64,000 nt of DNA. Source: Polynucleobacter sp. MWH-UH23A (GTDB taxonomy: Bacteria > Pseudomonadota > Gammaproteobacteria > Burkholderiales > Burkholderiaceae). Location of the stretch: NCBI RefSeq assembly GCF_040409805.1, contig NZ_CP099572.1, forward strand, positions 744,001-808,000. The letters run 5' to 3'. Positions 8,650 to 19,665 of the stretch are shown in pieces (position 1 is the stretch's first letter; every line of letters begins with the position of its first letter). A program made the translations under genes and the position numbers. The notes under the pieces were generated by a model. That model was not told the origin of the DNA, did not search any database, and saw nothing but the letters and a program-made list of their open reading frames with translations.

Positions 8650-9893
8650 TGTCATCATTTTTCACCTATCCTGCTTTCAAAGTACTTTTCTTAAGTGCTT
8701 TGGGAGTGGTGTTCTCTAATTATGCTATTGCCCAAATGGATCACTCATCTCATATGATGAGTTCTTCGACTAAGTCTGTTGCATGCACAAGTTCAGGTCT
8801 AGAGTGCGCTAATGCAGCAACTCCATTCATGCTACAAGATGGTGGTTTGTTATTAGCTTGGACAGCTGGAGGGCGGGTTTCTGTGGCACAGTCGTCTGAT
8901 AAGGGGAAAACATTCTCAACCCCAGTATCTATCGCTCAACATGGTAAGGCCTTAGATTTCGGTGCTGACGCCAGACCCCAAATTGTTGCCAATTCGAATG
9001 GAAAAGTGTTTTTAGCATACGCTTTCTTCAAAGATTCCAACTGGAATGCGCAAATCAATACCTCAATTTCAAATGATGGTGGCAAGACATTCTCGGCACC
9101 AAAGTCTCTAGTGAATGACTCAGCTAGTCAGCGATTTCCATCTGCGTTGATTGGGTCAGACAATGCCATTTTTGTGGCATGGATTGATAAACGCATAGTG
9201 GCCGATGCTAAAAAGGCCGGGCAGCAACGTTTGGGCGGTTCTATTACATATTCTTTCTCTGAAGATGGCGGTGAGACTTTTGCTCCAGAAAGAATTGCTA
9301 ACGAAGCAAGCTGTGAGTGTTGCCGAATCGGTGCAGCTATAGATTCACAAGGTGGAGTAGGGGTAGTGTATCGAGCGATATTTCCTGGTGGTATACGAGA
9401 CCATGCTACCCAAATCATTGCGTCATCGGGCCCTGGAAAAGTCCGCCGCGTTTCTAATGATGAATGGAAAACCGATGCTTGTCCGCATCACGGGCCTACA
9501 ATCGCTATTTCCCAATCTGGAAAGATGCATGTAGCTTGGTTCACGCAAGGTAGCAATCGCTCAGGCGTATTTTATGCAAGCTCCGTTAATCGGGGTGAGA
9601 CATACACCAAGCCACAACGTATTGGAGCGATAGATGCAAATATTTCAAGACCATATCTGTTGGCGGTAGATAACTCGATTTGGTTAGCATGGAAAGAGTT
9701 TGATGGTGTGCGTACAGCAATCTACTTAAAAAAATCATTTGATGATGGAAAGATATGGTCTGCCCCAGAAATGATTTCTAGTACAACTGGATATAGCGAT
9801 CATCCGTTGTTATTAAACCAAGGCGATGAGGTATATCTCTCCTGGCTTACTCGCGATGATGGTTACCAACTAATACCATTAAACTCAAAATGA
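8649..9893 (+). CDS. Exported Asp-box (BNR/sialidase-fold) beta-propeller protein
   Basis: A 414-residue protein with a signal peptide (to about residue 29), a His/Met stretch right after it (MDHSSHMM) and five Asp-box repeats of SxDxGxxF/W type: SSDKGKTF, SNDGGKTF, SEDGGETF, SVNRGETY and SFDDGKIW. These mark a six-bladed sialidase-like propeller. A CECC motif (about residue 223) and a CPHHG motif (about residue 280) are potential copper ligands. Annotation pipelines may call it exo-sialidase, but the copper context makes a metal-binding periplasmic role more likely (inference). It overlaps the receptor stop by 1 nt and the thioredoxin start by 4 nt. Confidence 0.8.
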   Translation: MSSFFTYPAFKVLFLSALGVVFSNYAIAQMDHSSHMMSSSTKSVACTSSGLECANAATPFMLQDGGLLLAWTAGGRVSVAQSSDKGKTFSTPVSIAQHGKALDFGADARPQIVANSNGKVFLAYAFFKDSNWNAQINTSISNDGGKTFSAPKSLVNDSASQRFPSALIGSDNAIFVAWIDKRIVADAKKAGQQRLGGSITYSFSEDGGETFAPERIANEASCECCRIGAAIDSQGGVGVVYRAIFPGGIRDHATQIIASSGPGKVRRVSNDEWKTDACPHHGPTIAISQSGKMHVAWFTQGSNRSGVFYASSVNRGETYTKPQRIGAIDANISRPYLLAVDNSIWLAWKEFDGVRTAIYLKKSFDDGKIWSAPEMISSTTGYSDHPLLLNQGDEVYLSWLTRDDGYQLIPLNSK

Positions 9894-10369
9894 TGAAAAA
9901 AATATTTCTACTTATTTCCTTGATGTGTATTTTTATTCAATCAGGGTTTGCACAAGGTAATTCAATCAAAAATTATCAAAAAGGCGATTGGAAGACCATT
10001 GTTAAGCCTTACGCTGGTCAAGCAGTCATTGTTCACTTTTGGGGCGTCACATGCGCACCTTGCGCCAAAGAAATGCCGCAATGGGGAAAGTTTGTTGCTC
10101 AGAATAAGAGTGCGCCGGTTATTTTTATACAGGTCGATGATGTATCTCCTGATAGTGCTTCCAAGATGATGTCTTCTGGCGGTCTCGCTACTGCAAATGC
10201 TTATACGTTAGCGTCGCCGTTCGATGATGCTTTGCGCTACGAGATTGACCCCAAATGGCGCGGTGAAACACCGATGACATTATTGATCGATAAAAATGGA
10301 AAGGTGATGCAAAAAACGGGCACTATGGATTTCTATAAATTAAGGCAATGGTATTTAGTCAGTGCCTAA
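9890..10369 (+). CDS. TlpA-like periplasmic thioredoxin-fold protein
   Basis: A 159-residue protein with an N-terminal signal peptide and a thioredoxin fold carrying the active site WGVTCAPC (about residues 51-58) and the cis-Pro loop ETPMTLLID. Periplasmic TlpA/ResA-type proteins reduce disulfides in copper chaperones or cytochrome assembly factors. Here it probably keeps the CECC or DUF2946 cysteines, or Cu-binding partners, reduced (inference). The ATG overlaps the upstream stop (ATGA). Confidence 0.88.
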   Translation: MMKKIFLLISLMCIFIQSGFAQGNSIKNYQKGDWKTIVKPYAGQAVIVHFWGVTCAPCAKEMPQWGKFVAQNKSAPVIFIQVDDVSPDSASKMMSSGGLATANAYTLASPFDDALRYEIDPKWRGETPMTLLIDKNGKVMQKTGTMDFYKLRQWYLVSA

Positions 10370-10407
10370 TTTAGCTGGCAAGGTAATAAATTCTTAAGGA
10401 GAGTTAA

Positions 10408-10890
10408 ATGAAACAATTTTTATATAAAGCGATTGCTATCAGCGTTCTTGGGCTTGCTGTATCGGCTGTCTCAATGGCACAGGGCGTTACAAAATCTGTT
10501 AAAACGGATGCGATCAAAATCGAGGGAGCCTATACACGCGCTACTGCTCCTGGCCAACAAGTGGCTGGCGGTTTCATGAAAATCGATAACAAGGGCAATG
10601 TGGCTGATCAATTGTTATCAGCAAGCTCCCCGGCTGCAGGTGAAGTTCAATTGCATGAGATGGCAATGGATGGCAATGTCATGAGAATGCGCCAAGTAAA
10701 AGACATTGCTGTTCCTGCAGGTGGTTCTGTTGAATTAAAACCAGGCGGTTATCACTTGATGTTCATGAATTTAAAAGGCCCATTCGCTGCTGGACAAACG
10801 GTTCCCGTTAAGTTGAAATTTGCGAAGGCAGGAGAGGTTGAGGTAAAAATGCCTGTAAATGCCATGGGTGCTCAGCACAATATGCATTGA
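10408..10890 (+). CDS. Periplasmic copper chaperone PCu(A)C
   Basis: A 160-residue exported protein with signal peptide (to about residue 24) and the PCuAC pattern of one His/Met pair (LHEMAMDGNVMRM) followed about 20 residues later by GGYHLMFMNLKGP. Together these provide the H-M-H-M copper(I) site. Such proteins deliver Cu(I) to CuA or CuB of cytochrome oxidase. TAAGGAGA (10395-10402) gives a strong ribosome-binding site. It is the last gene of the copper operon. Confidence 0.92.
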   Translation: MKQFLYKAIAISVLGLAVSAVSMAQGVTKSVKTDAIKIEGAYTRATAPGQQVAGGFMKIDNKGNVADQLLSASSPAAGEVQLHEMAMDGNVMRMRQVKDIAVPAGGSVELKPGGYHLMFMNLKGPFAAGQTVPVKLKFAKAGEVEVKMPVNAMGAQHNMH

Positions 10891-10915
10891 TATATATTAA
10901 AGGTAGCATCATTAA

Positions 10916-10943
10916 AAAAGCCCCTAGTCTTATCTAGGGCTTT
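10916..10943 (+). terminator. Terminator between copper operon and ilvD
   Basis: AAAGCCCCTAG and CTAGGGCTTT pair around TCTTAT, with A-rich and T-rich flanks. It lies between two convergent genes and probably works in both directions. Confidence 0.8.
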
Positions 10944-10977
10944 GTTTTATTAACTTCTTTTCTTGCTTGATTGCTTA

Positions 10978-12669
10978 TTACAGATCTAAGTTCAAGTCTG
11001 TTACCGCACCTTTACTGGCAGTACTTGCCAGCTTGGCATACTTGGCTAGTAAGCCGCGGGTATAGCGTGGCTTAGGTTGCTTCCAAGCGGCGCGACGCTT
11101 AGCGATTTCTTCATCGCTGACATTGAGCTGAATCAGTAGTTTGTGAGCATCTATGGTTACGGAGTCACCTTCGTTGATGAGCGCAATGGTGCCACCAACA
11201 TAGGCCTCAGGAGCCACGTGACCAACAACCATGCCCCATGTGCCACCAGAGAAGCGGCCATCGGTAATGAGGCCCACGGATTCACCTAAACCTTGGCCAA
11301 CCAAGGCTGAGGTAGGTGCGAGCATTTCACGCATACCAGGGCCGCCTTTAGGGCCTTCATAACGAATCACTACGATGTCGCCATCCTTGATCTTCTGAGC
11401 CATGATGGCTGCCATTGCATCATCTTCTGAATCAAATACGCGTGCAGGGCCAGTAATGGATGGGTTCTTCAAGCCAGTAATTTTCGCAACACAGCCTTCT
11501 GGAGAAATATTGCCCTTCAAGATGGCCAAGTGACCTTGTTTATATAAAGGATTATCTAAAGTGCGAATTACCTTTTGATCAGCACGCGGTACTGAAGGAA
11601 CATCCTTTAATACTTCGCCAATCGTTTTGCCTGTGATGGTCATGCAATCACCATGTAACAAGCCGCCATCTAACAAAATTTTCATCACTTGTGGAATGCC
11701 GCCAGCTTGATGTAAATCGGTTGCAAGATAAGTCCCTGATGGTTTCATGTCAACGATAACGGGAACACGTTTACGAATGCGCTCAAAGTCATCAATTGTC
11801 CAGTCGATTTCTGCGGCGCTAGTAATGGCCAAGAAATGCAATACCGCATTAGTCGATCCACCTACCGCCATGATGACGCTGACAGCATTCTCAATGGATT
11901 TTTTGGTAATGATGTCACGTGGGCGTAAATTATTTTTAATGGCTTCCACTAGAACACGTGCGGACTCAGCGGCGCTTGCCACTTTCTCAGCATCTTCGTT
12001 CGCCATCGTTGAGGAGTAGGGGAGACTCATACCAAGAGCCTCGAAGGAGGAGCTCATCGTATTGGCGGTATACATGCCACCACAAGAGCCGCTGCCTGGG
12101 CAAGCGTGCTGCTCGACACCTTTTAAGTCTTCTTCAGTCATTCTGCCCGAGGTAAATTCACCAACCGCTTCGAATGCGGAAACAATATTGAGATCTTTGC
12201 CTTTATAGTGACCTGGCTTAATAGTTCCACCGTATACATAAATCGCAGGAACGTTGGTGCGGGCAATCGCCATCATGCCGCCTGGCATATTTTTATCGCA
12301 ACCTCCAATAACAAGCACACCGTCTTGCCATAAGCCGTTGACGCAAGTTTCGATACTATCGGCAATCACTTCACGAGATACGAGTGAGTACTTCATCCCT
12401 TCGGTGCCCATGCCAATACCATCAGATACTGTTGGAGTGCCAAACATTTGCGCTTTGGCGCCAGCTTCTTCAAGCGCAGTAACGGCAGCATCCGTTAATT
12501 TTTGCAAGCCACTATTGCAGGGAGTAATAGTGGAGTGACCATTGGCAACGCCAACCATAGGCTTGGAGAAATCCTTTTCTTGATAGCCCATCGCGTAATA
12601 CATCGAGCGGTTTGGTGCGCGGGCAACTCCCTCGGTGACCATACGAGAGCGTTCATTAAGGCGTTTCAT
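10978..12669 (-). CDS. ilvD: Dihydroxy-acid dehydratase
   Basis: At 563 residues this is the normal IlvD length. IlvD dehydrates 2,3-dihydroxy acids to 2-keto acids in isoleucine/valine synthesis and, as 2,3-dihydroxyisovalerate dehydratase, also feeds pantothenate. The Fe-S ligand regions [10 protein letters not shown] (about residue 125) and CPGSGSCGG (about residue 193) are present. A Shine-Dalgarno GGAG lies 9 nt before the ATG on the minus strand. It is monocistronic here. Confidence 0.97.
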   Translation of the reverse strand: MKRLNERSRMVTEGVARAPNRSMYYAMGYQEKDFSKPMVGVANGHSTITPCNSGLQKLTDAAVTALEEAGAKAQMFGTPTVSDGIGMGTEGMKYSLVSREVIADSIETCVNGLWQDGVLVIGGCDKNMPGGMMAIARTNVPAIYVYGGTIKPGHYKGKDLNIVSAFEAVGEFTSGRMTEEDLKGVEQHACPGSGSCGGMYTANTMSSSFEALGMSLPYSSTMANEDAEKVASAAESARVLVEAIKNNLRPRDIITKKSIENAVSVIMAVGGSTNAVLHFLAITSAAEIDWTIDDFERIRKRVPVIVDMKPSGTYLATDLHQAGGIPQVMKILLDGGLLHGDCMTITGKTIGEVLKDVPSVPRADQKVIRTLDNPLYKQGHLAILKGNISPEGCVAKITGLKNPSITGPARVFDSEDDAMAAIMAQKIKDGDIVVIRYEGPKGGPGMREMLAPTSALVGQGLGESVGLITDGRFSGGTWGMVVGHVAPEAYVGGTIALINEGDSVTIDAHKLLIQLNVSDEEIAKRRAAWKQPKPRYTRGLLAKYAKLASTASKGAVTDLNLDL

Positions 12670-12897
12670 GCTAATTACTCCAGAAAAAGATGATTTCGAA
12701 AGGCTCTATTGTGCCGTGAGATGCTCAGTGCCGTATTTGTCCGCAGGCTGCTCAATATTGCTTAGATATGTTGCACTGCAGTATTAAATTACGGCTTAGA
12801 CCCTAGTTTAAGTCGTAAATGTTAGCCTGATAGCTAATAGCCTGATCAAATTCACTGCAGTACATTTGCCTATCGAATACTTTTTCCTTTGAATTCA

Positions 12898-13527
12898 ATG
12901 ACTAAAGTTGGCCATGTTTATTTAATTGACGATGATGAGTCTATGCGCTTGTCTCTCACCAGGATGTTACGAGAGTTAGGTTATCTCGTTGAGGAATACG
13001 CTTGTGCAAAGGTTTTTATAGAGAAGTCCATACCAGTATCTCCAGCGGTTATTTTGTTAGATATGCAAATGCCAGATATGTCAGGCTTGGATTTGCAGGA
13101 AGCACTTCTGAAATTAGGTCGCAAAACACCTATCGTCTTTGTAAGCGGCCAAAGTCACCCCCATCAAATTGTTCAGGGCCTCAAAAAGGGCGCCCTCGAC
13201 TTTCTATTTAAGCCTTTTAATCTAGAGGAGCTATTAAAAGCAGTAGCCGATGCAGTCGACTTTGATAGCCGTCAATTGAGGCGCGTATCTATTGATGTTG
13301 AAACCAAGCGAGATTATGAGAGGCTTACTCCTAGAGAGCGGGAGGTCTGTGCTTGGTTAGTCAAGGGACTATTAAACAAAGATATTGCGGTCAAATTAGG
13401 GACTACAGACGCAACGATTAAGGTTCACAAAGCCAGAGTAATGGAAAAGATGCATGCAGATTCGCTGCAGACCTTGGTTAAGAAGTACTTGGAGTCGGAT
13501 CTCGAAAATCACCCTTTGACCACTTGA
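12898..13527 (+). CDS. Orphan two-component response regulator, FixJ/NarL type
   Basis: A 209-residue protein. The N-terminal receiver has the acidic pocket DDD (11-13), phospho-acceptor D55 in LLDMQMPD and the conserved K in FLFKPF (about 105). A LuxR-type helix-turn-helix follows (LTPREREVCAWLVKGLLNKDIA, split here as about residues 140-195). ATG 12898 is preferred to the upstream TTG 12889. No histidine kinase is adjacent, so it is an orphan; the FixJ-like receiver-HTH layout suggests partnering with a PAS kinase elsewhere. The 228 bp upstream hold no other gene. Confidence 0.88.
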   Translation: MTKVGHVYLIDDDESMRLSLTRMLRELGYLVEEYACAKVFIEKSIPVSPAVILLDMQMPDMSGLDLQEALLKLGRKTPIVFVSGQSHPHQIVQGLKKGALDFLFKPFNLEELLKAVADAVDFDSRQLRRVSIDVETKRDYERLTPREREVCAWLVKGLLNKDIAVKLGTTDATIKVHKARVMEKMHADSLQTLVKKYLESDLENHPLTT

Positions 13528-13628
13528 GCACAGTTTGAGCTTAATAATTGCCTATACGGCTAATTACTTCTGTGCCATTATGGGATTAATATCAAATCTA
13601 TTAAATTAAACAAATTTGATTCTGGCAA

Positions 13629-14666
13629 GTGAATACATCAAACAAACTTCCTGAAATAAAAAAAGAGGCTTTCAAGAAAGCCCGAGAAAGTCTTGGATTA
13701 AGCACCAAAGATTTATCTGGGATGGCATGTTTATCGGTTCGTCAAATTGAGCAAATTGAAAATGGTGAGACCAGTACCTTTTACGGACCTCAGGTAAAAG
13801 TTACGGCAGCAAAAAAGGTTGCGGGCTTGCTCAAATTAAAAGAAGAAGACGCTTTTGATTTTGGGGCAGTAACGCCTAATAAAGCAGAGACCAAAAAAGA
13901 GGTCAAAGAATCTAAAGAGGACGCTAAAGATTCCGAAAAAGTATTTAAGGAAGTTCAATCCACTGATACAGAGTCATCAAAGTCGATTAAGACAAGCGCG
14001 CCTAAAAAAGCGGATGACCTAAAGAAATTTGCGCCATCTCAACAAGCCATTAATCAAAGCACCCAAAGTTCCGCCTCAAAAAATCCAAAGAGAAGGCTAT
14101 ACATTCTTGGAGGTATTGCTGCAGCACTAGTTTTTTCAATCATCAATTTGCGCCCCTTATTTTTCCCGGAGGTGGTTAAAGAGGAAGTAGTGGTTGTGGA
14201 AGAGACTCAAGCCGCAGCTCCTGCCGATGCGCCTGTAGATCCTAAGGCAGCATCGCCAGCAAGCGCTCCTGAGCCGGCTTTGGCGGCAGTTGCGCCTACT
14301 CCAGCCCCAGCTGCTGTGACAGCCCCATCAACAGAATGCCCGCCCGCGGATACTGCAGCAGTGAGCTACAAACCAGACGCCCCTAAAAAGGCTGGAGATA
14401 TGGTGTATTTGCAATCTAAGACTGCGCAAACGGTTTGTGTTGTTGATGCGAGTGGTAAGACTCAAAATAAAACACTAGAGCCTGGAGTGGGGGCTAGTAT
14501 TTATGGAAGGCCGCCATTGAAAGTATTAACTTCAGGCTCGGCTCAAGTGGATATCTATTACCAAGGCGTAAAAGTGCGTTTATCTAATACCACCGCAAAG
14601 AATATTCTTTTGGAGCCGGCTGAAATTATTCAGCCCTTGGCTCCCACAGATTCCCAGTTTCGTTGA
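13629..14666 (+). CDS. RodZ-like helix-turn-helix membrane protein
   Basis: A 345-residue protein: N-terminal helix-turn-helix of the RodZ/HTH_25 type (about residues 9-60), Lys/Glu/Ser-rich linker, one membrane helix (about 158-176), an Ala/Pro-rich periplasmic linker, and a C-terminal beta domain like the RodZ DUF4115 domain (PLKVLTSGSAQVDIYYQGVKV). RodZ links MreB to the cell-wall machinery. This copy is not beside ispG, the common rodZ neighbour, so it may be a paralogue. The start is GTG 13629 with a poor ribosome-binding site. Confidence 0.65.
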   Translation: MNTSNKLPEIKKEAFKKARESLGLSTKDLSGMACLSVRQIEQIENGETSTFYGPQVKVTAAKKVAGLLKLKEEDAFDFGAVTPNKAETKKEVKESKEDAKDSEKVFKEVQSTDTESSKSIKTSAPKKADDLKKFAPSQQAINQSTQSSASKNPKRRLYILGGIAAALVFSIINLRPLFFPEVVKEEVVVVEETQAAAPADAPVDPKAASPASAPEPALAAVAPTPAPAAVTAPSTECPPADTAAVSYKPDAPKKAGDMVYLQSKTAQTVCVVDASGKTQNKTLEPGVGASIYGRPPLKVLTSGSAQVDIYYQGVKVRLSNTTAKNILLEPAEIIQPLAPTDSQFR

Positions 14667-14696
14667 AACGGGATTACTTCAATCTAATTTGACTTC

Positions 14697-15044
<348 letters not shown>

Positions 15045-15106
15045 CTAATGCAGTAATCATACCTAGAACTGGAAAGAAGTGCCAAATTTGGCCTTCTACG
15101 AGCACT

Positions 15107-16726
15107 TTAGGCTCTAAATTGGGACGTGATGGGATAACGCCAGTCGCGACCGAAAGCGCGGGTGGTAACGCGAACCCCAGGTGGCGCTTGACGTCGCTTA
15201 TATTCATTTAGCTTAATCAAACGCGTCACTTTTTCTACGCTCTCAGCATCAAAGCCAGCATCAATAATTTGGGAGATGGATTGATTCTGTTCCATATAGC
15301 GCTCCACAATGCCATCGAGCACTCCGTAAGAGGGTAGGCTGTCTTGATCCTTTTGGTCAGGGCGCAATTCTGCGGAAGGGGCGCGCGTCAGAATGCGCTC
15401 CGGAATGATTGGTGCAATGCTATTGCGATAGGCACACAATCGGTAAACCAAAGTCTTAGCAATATCTTTAATCACTGCAAAGCCACCAGCCATATCTCCG
15501 TAGAGAGTGCAGTAGCCGACAGCCATCTCACTCTTATTGCCAGTTGTTAATACAAGACGTCCAGTTTTATTTGAGAGAGCCATCAGTAGAGTGCCACGAA
15601 CACGTGCCTGAATATTCTCTTCAGTAGCATCCACAGACATGCCCTTGAACTGTTCTGCTAGAGAAGCTTCTAGCGCATCAACAGGACCGCTAATTGGAAT
15701 CTCATCGTATTGGACACCTAAGTTCTGCGCCATTTCACGGGCATCAATCCACGAGATATCTGCGGTATAGCGTGAAGGCATCATGACAGTGCGTACTTTA
15801 TCGGCACCAAGGGCATCTACTGCAATTGCTAGCACTAGGGCGGAGTCAACGCCACCAGACAAACCAATGATGACCCCAGGAAAGCGATTCTTATTGATGT
15901 AATCGCGTACACCCAAAACGAGGGCTTGATAGGCCTGTGCCTCAACGCTTTGTGTTGCGGTAATGGATCCAGCCTCAAGCTCTCCAGCGCTATTGACATT
16001 GACTAAGCCAAGGGCGGACTCAAACTGTGGCATTGCCATCGCCACTTCACCTTTGCTAGTTAAAGCAAATGAACCACCATCAAACACTAACTCATCTTGG
16101 CCACCAACAGCATTGACATATACCAATGGCATTTTGGTTTGCGCTATATGACTACGCAAAACATCAATGCGTAGCGCTTCTTTCTGGAGGTGATAGGGGG
16201 AGGCATTAGGCACTAGCAATACCTTCGCACCAGCAGCGTGCGCTTGTTTTGCTGGTCCAGCATGCCAAGCGTCTTCACACAAAATCACACCATATGAAAT
16301 GCCATCACATTCAAATACACAAGGTTTATCGCCAGGTACGAAGTAACGCACTTCATCAAAGACTTCATGATTAGGCAATTCTTGTTTGGCATAACCTGCA
16401 ATTACCTTGCCATTACGCAAGACCGAGGCGTAGTTCTGCAAACCATTACCAGTTTGTTTGGGATGCCCGACGATGACAGTGAGATCCTGAAATTGCGCTA
16501 ATGACTTGCAGAGCGATTCGAGCTCTTGTGCGGCCGCTTGAATGAAAGCAGGACGTAGTAATAGGTCTTCTGGGGGATAGCCTGTGAGCGCAAGCTCTGG
16601 CGTAATAAGGAGCTTAGCGCCTTTGGTGCTAGCTTCCTGAGCGGCTTTGAGAATGAGCTGCGCATTGCCAGCCAAATCGCCCAGTAATGGGTTGATCTGG
16701 GCTAGGGCGATGGTTTGCGCGCTCAC
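15107..16726 (-). CDS. nadE: Glutamine-dependent NAD(+) synthetase
   Basis: 539 residues. The N-terminal nitrilase-type glutaminase domain has the catalytic Cys in VILCEDAW (about residue 148). The C-terminal synthetase has the ATP pyrophosphatase loop SGGVDS (about residue 290) and NIQARVRG. It amidates deamido-NAD with ATP and glutamine. The start is GTG 16726. It sits between ppa and glnB on the minus strand with short gaps (33 and 71 nt), a likely operon: the reaction releases pyrophosphate, and P-II can signal glutamine status. Confidence 0.95.
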   Translation of the reverse strand: MSAQTIALAQINPLLGDLAGNAQLILKAAQEASTKGAKLLITPELALTGYPPEDLLLRPAFIQAAAQELESLCKSLAQFQDLTVIVGHPKQTGNGLQNYASVLRNGKVIAGYAKQELPNHEVFDEVRYFVPGDKPCVFECDGISYGVILCEDAWHAGPAKQAHAAGAKVLLVPNASPYHLQKEALRIDVLRSHIAQTKMPLVYVNAVGGQDELVFDGGSFALTSKGEVAMAMPQFESALGLVNVNSAGELEAGSITATQSVEAQAYQALVLGVRDYINKNRFPGVIIGLSGGVDSALVLAIAVDALGADKVRTVMMPSRYTADISWIDAREMAQNLGVQYDEIPISGPVDALEASLAEQFKGMSVDATEENIQARVRGTLLMALSNKTGRLVLTTGNKSEMAVGYCTLYGDMAGGFAVIKDIAKTLVYRLCAYRNSIAPIIPERILTRAPSAELRPDQKDQDSLPSYGVLDGIVERYMEQNQSISQIIDAGFDAESVEKVTRLIKLNEYKRRQAPPGVRVTTRAFGRDWRYPITSQFRA

Positions 16727-16759
16727 TCCGAATCACAAAGCCTAATCAGTGTTTAAGAA

Positions 16760-17296
16760 TTAAGCGTGCTCTTTGTTGTAACGCTCAATGCCCTCAAGAA
16801 TTTCTTTATGGGCTTCTGCAACGCCACCCCAACCCTTGACTTTGACCCATTTACCTTTTTCAAGATCTTTGTAGTGTTCGAAGAAGTGCTGAATCTGATT
16901 CAAACGCAATGGGTTCATATCTTCTGGTTTTTGCCAGTGAGTGTAGATTGGCAAAATCTTATCTTCTGGAACTGCCAACAATTTTGCATCTTGGCCTGCT
17001 TCATCTTCCATTAATAAAATACCAATCGCGCGGCAGCTAACAACCACCCCTGGAATTAATGGAAAAGGCGTAATCACGAGAACGTCAACAGGGTCGCCAT
17101 CACCAGCAATCGTTTTATTGATGTAACCATAGTTACATGGATAGTGCATAGAAGTGCCCATGAAACGATCGACAAAAATAGCGCCACTCTCTTTATCCAC
17201 CTCATACTTGATTGGATCCGCGTTCATTGGGATTTCAATAATGACGTTAAAGCTCTCTGGGATCTTTTTACCTGGCTTGACGTTGTCGAGACTCAT
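16760..17296 (-). CDS. ppa: Inorganic pyrophosphatase (soluble, family I)
   Basis: 178 residues with the family I signature [10 protein letters not shown] and conserved [15 protein letters not shown]. It hydrolyses PPi to phosphate in the cytoplasm using Mg2+. CGGAG precedes the ATG on the minus strand. It is divergent from hppA, so soluble and membrane-bound PPi-consuming enzymes share one 173-bp intergenic region. Confidence 0.96.
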   Translation of the reverse strand: MSLDNVKPGKKIPESFNVIIEIPMNADPIKYEVDKESGAIFVDRFMGTSMHYPCNYGYINKTIAGDGDPVDVLVITPFPLIPGVVVSCRAIGILLMEDEAGQDAKLLAVPEDKILPIYTHWQKPEDMNPLRLNQIQHFFEHYKDLEKGKWVKVKGWGGVAEAHKEILEGIERYNKEHA

Positions 17297-17469
17297 AAAT
17301 ACTCCGAATAGTGATTAGTAAATACCCTGATCCTCGAGAGGGGGCACAGGGGTAATTCTGCTACATACTGATACAGCTTAAAGACCATAGTTTAAAGCCT
17401 TCGCAAACCTGGTTGACCTAAGCGCTAGTAGATACAAAACAATAAAGACTAACTTTAGGGAGTTCAAGC

Positions 17470-19530
17470 ATGAGTAATGTCACTTTAGGCTTGTATTTTG
17501 CCTTGGCATGCGGTGTCTTAGCCGTAATTTACGGTTTTGTGATGCGCGGCTGGATTTTGAAGCAAAGTACGGGCAACGCCAAAATGCAAGAAATTGCAGA
17601 GGCGATTCAGCAGGGTGCGGCAGCGTATTTATCGCGCCAGTACAAAACGATTGCCATTGTGGGGGTAGTTCTCACTATTTTGATGGCGCTCTTTTTGGAT
17701 TTTGCAACCGCCATTGGTTTTGTAGTGGGAGCAGTTCTTTCCGGTGCTTGTGGTTTCATCGGGATGAATGTTTCAGTACGCGCTAACGTCCGTACTGCAG
17801 AAGCTGCAACCAAGGGAATGAACGAAGCGCTCAATGTCGCATTTAAAGGTGGCGCCATTACTGGCATGCTGGTAGTTGGCCTTGGGCTTCTGGGAGTTGG
17901 CCTGTTCTTTATGTTCCTAGTTTCGATTGGCGCTGGACAAGACCTTTCTTCAGTCTTGCATCCATTGATTGGTTTAGCCTTCGGATCCTCATTGATATCG
18001 ATTTTTGCCCGTTTGGGTGGCGGCATCTTTACTAAAGGCGCAGACGTTGGCGCCGACTTGGTTGGTAAAGTTGAAGCGGGTATTCCAGAAGATGACCCAC
18101 GTAATCCAGCGGTGATTGCAGATAACGTTGGTGACAACGTTGGCGATTGCGCAGGTATGGCAGCTGACTTATTTGAAACATATGCGGTGACGCTGATTGC
18201 CACAATGGTCTTGGGATCTTTGATGGTATCTGGTGCCCCAGTAGCAGCAATCATTTATCCATTGGTTCTTGGTGGTGTATCGATCATCGCCTCCATCATT
18301 GGTTGCTCATTTGTTAAAGCAAGTCCTGGTATGAAAAATGTGATGCCAGCGCTTTACAAAGGTTTGATTATTGCAGGTGGACTGTCATTAGTCGCTTTCT
18401 ATTTTGTGACTAACTTCATCATGCCTGATGATGCTTTAGGGATCCCAGGTAGTCAGTGGCGCTTATTTGGTTCAACAGTAGTAGGGCTTTTATTGACCGC
18501 TGCATTGGTATGGATTACTGAGTACTACACGGGTACTCAATTTAATCCAGTACAGCATATTGCCGAAGCATCCACTAAAGGTCACGGTACTAATATCATT
18601 GCTGGTTTAGGTATTTCGATGAAATCGACTGCTTACCCAGTGTTGTTTGTGTGCGCAGCGATTTTTGCCGCTTACTGGTTGGCTGGTTTATACGGTATCG
18701 CAGTAGCCGCTACATCAATGTTATCGATGGCAGGTATTGTGGTTGCGCTTGATGCTTATGGCCCAATTACTGATAACGCTGGTGGTATTGCAGAAATGGC
18801 AGGATTGCCGCAGGCAGTACGTGATATCACTGATCCACTCGATGCTGTTGGCAATACAACCAAAGCAGTGACCAAAGGTTACGCGATTGGCTCAGCCGGT
18901 TTAGCTTCATTGGTGCTCTTTGCAGACTATACCCACGCATTAGAGGGTATTGGTCAGCAAGTCTCCTTTGATCTTTCTAATCACATGGTCATCATTGGGC
19001 TCTTTATTGGCGGCATGATTCCTTACTTGTTTGGCGCGATGGCAATGGAAGCGGTAGGTCGTTGCGCAGGTGCTGTGGTTGAGGAAGTTCGTCGTCAGTT
19101 CCGTGATATTCCTGGGATCATGTCTGGCACTGCAAAGCCTGAATACGGCAAAGCAGTGGATATGCTTACCTCAGCCGCCATTAAGGAAATGATTATTCCT
19201 TCCTTATTGCCTGTAGTTGCGCCAATCGTTGTAGGCCTCCTATTGGGACCTGCTGCATTGGGTGGCCTCTTGATGGGTACTATTGTGACGGGATTATTTG
19301 TTGCGATCTCGATGTGTACCGGTGGTGGTGCTTGGGATAATGCTAAGAAATATATCGAAGAAGGTAACTTCGGCGGTAAAGGTTCTGAAGCGCATAAAGC
19401 GGCTGTTACTGGTGATACTGTGGGCGACCCCTACAAAGATACTGCTGGTCCAGCTGTGAACCCACTCATTAAGATTATCAACATCGTTGCCTTGCTCATC
19501 GTTCCATTACTACCAGTGATTACACGATAA
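17470..19530 (+). CDS. hppA: K(+)-insensitive membrane pyrophosphatase, proton pump
   Basis: A 686-residue inner-membrane protein with about 16 helices. The PPi-binding loop [11 protein letters not shown] (about residue 194) and [12 protein letters not shown] are intact. The K+-dependence position reads GNTTKA (about 461-466) with Lys, as in K+-independent H+ pumps; K+-dependent enzymes have Ala there. It couples PPi hydrolysis to proton export. GGGAG lies before the ATG. A strong terminator follows. Confidence 0.95.
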   Translation: MSNVTLGLYFALACGVLAVIYGFVMRGWILKQSTGNAKMQEIAEAIQQGAAAYLSRQYKTIAIVGVVLTILMALFLDFATAIGFVVGAVLSGACGFIGMNVSVRANVRTAEAATKGMNEALNVAFKGGAITGMLVVGLGLLGVGLFFMFLVSIGAGQDLSSVLHPLIGLAFGSSLISIFARLGGGIFTKGADVGADLVGKVEAGIPEDDPRNPAVIADNVGDNVGDCAGMAADLFETYAVTLIATMVLGSLMVSGAPVAAIIYPLVLGGVSIIASIIGCSFVKASPGMKNVMPALYKGLIIAGGLSLVAFYFVTNFIMPDDALGIPGSQWRLFGSTVVGLLLTAALVWITEYYTGTQFNPVQHIAEASTKGHGTNIIAGLGISMKSTAYPVLFVCAAIFAAYWLAGLYGIAVAATSMLSMAGIVVALDAYGPITDNAGGIAEMAGLPQAVRDITDPLDAVGNTTKAVTKGYAIGSAGLASLVLFADYTHALEGIGQQVSFDLSNHMVIIGLFIGGMIPYLFGAMAMEAVGRCAGAVVEEVRRQFRDIPGIMSGTAKPEYGKAVDMLTSAAIKEMIIPSLLPVVAPIVVGLLLGPAALGGLLMGTIVTGLFVAISMCTGGGAWDNAKKYIEEGNFGGKGSEAHKAAVTGDTVGDPYKDTAGPAVNPLIKIINIVALLIVPLLPVITR

Positions 19531-19568
19531 GCATGCGTTAAACAATACGCAACTGAAGTAGTTGCAAC

Positions 19569-19601
19569 AAACAAAAACGCCTAGCATTGCTAGGCGTTTT
19601 T
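19569..19601 (+). repeat. 33-bp direct repeat containing the terminator, copy 1
   Basis: The 33 bases at 19569-19601 are identical to 19881-19913, 312 bp apart, in the same orientation. The unit is the complete terminator hairpin with its A-rich lead and T-run. Confidence 0.9.
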
Positions 19602-19603
19602 TA
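19573..19603 (+). terminator. Terminator after hppA (copy 1 of a duplicated terminator)
   Basis: AAAACGCCTAGC and GCTAGGCGTTTT pair around ATT and end in a T-run. The same 33-bp sequence recurs at 19881-19913. Confidence 0.9.
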
Positions 19604-19665
19604 TATCCATAAATTATTTGCGTGATATCCAAAATGCCATACTGGTAAATATTTTGAGGTTGCTG

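Noticed and set aside
17607..18254. 215-codon minus-strand frame within hppA
   Set aside because: Antisense shadow of a conserved membrane protein; Ala/Thr/Pro-rich composition is a codon-bias artefact.
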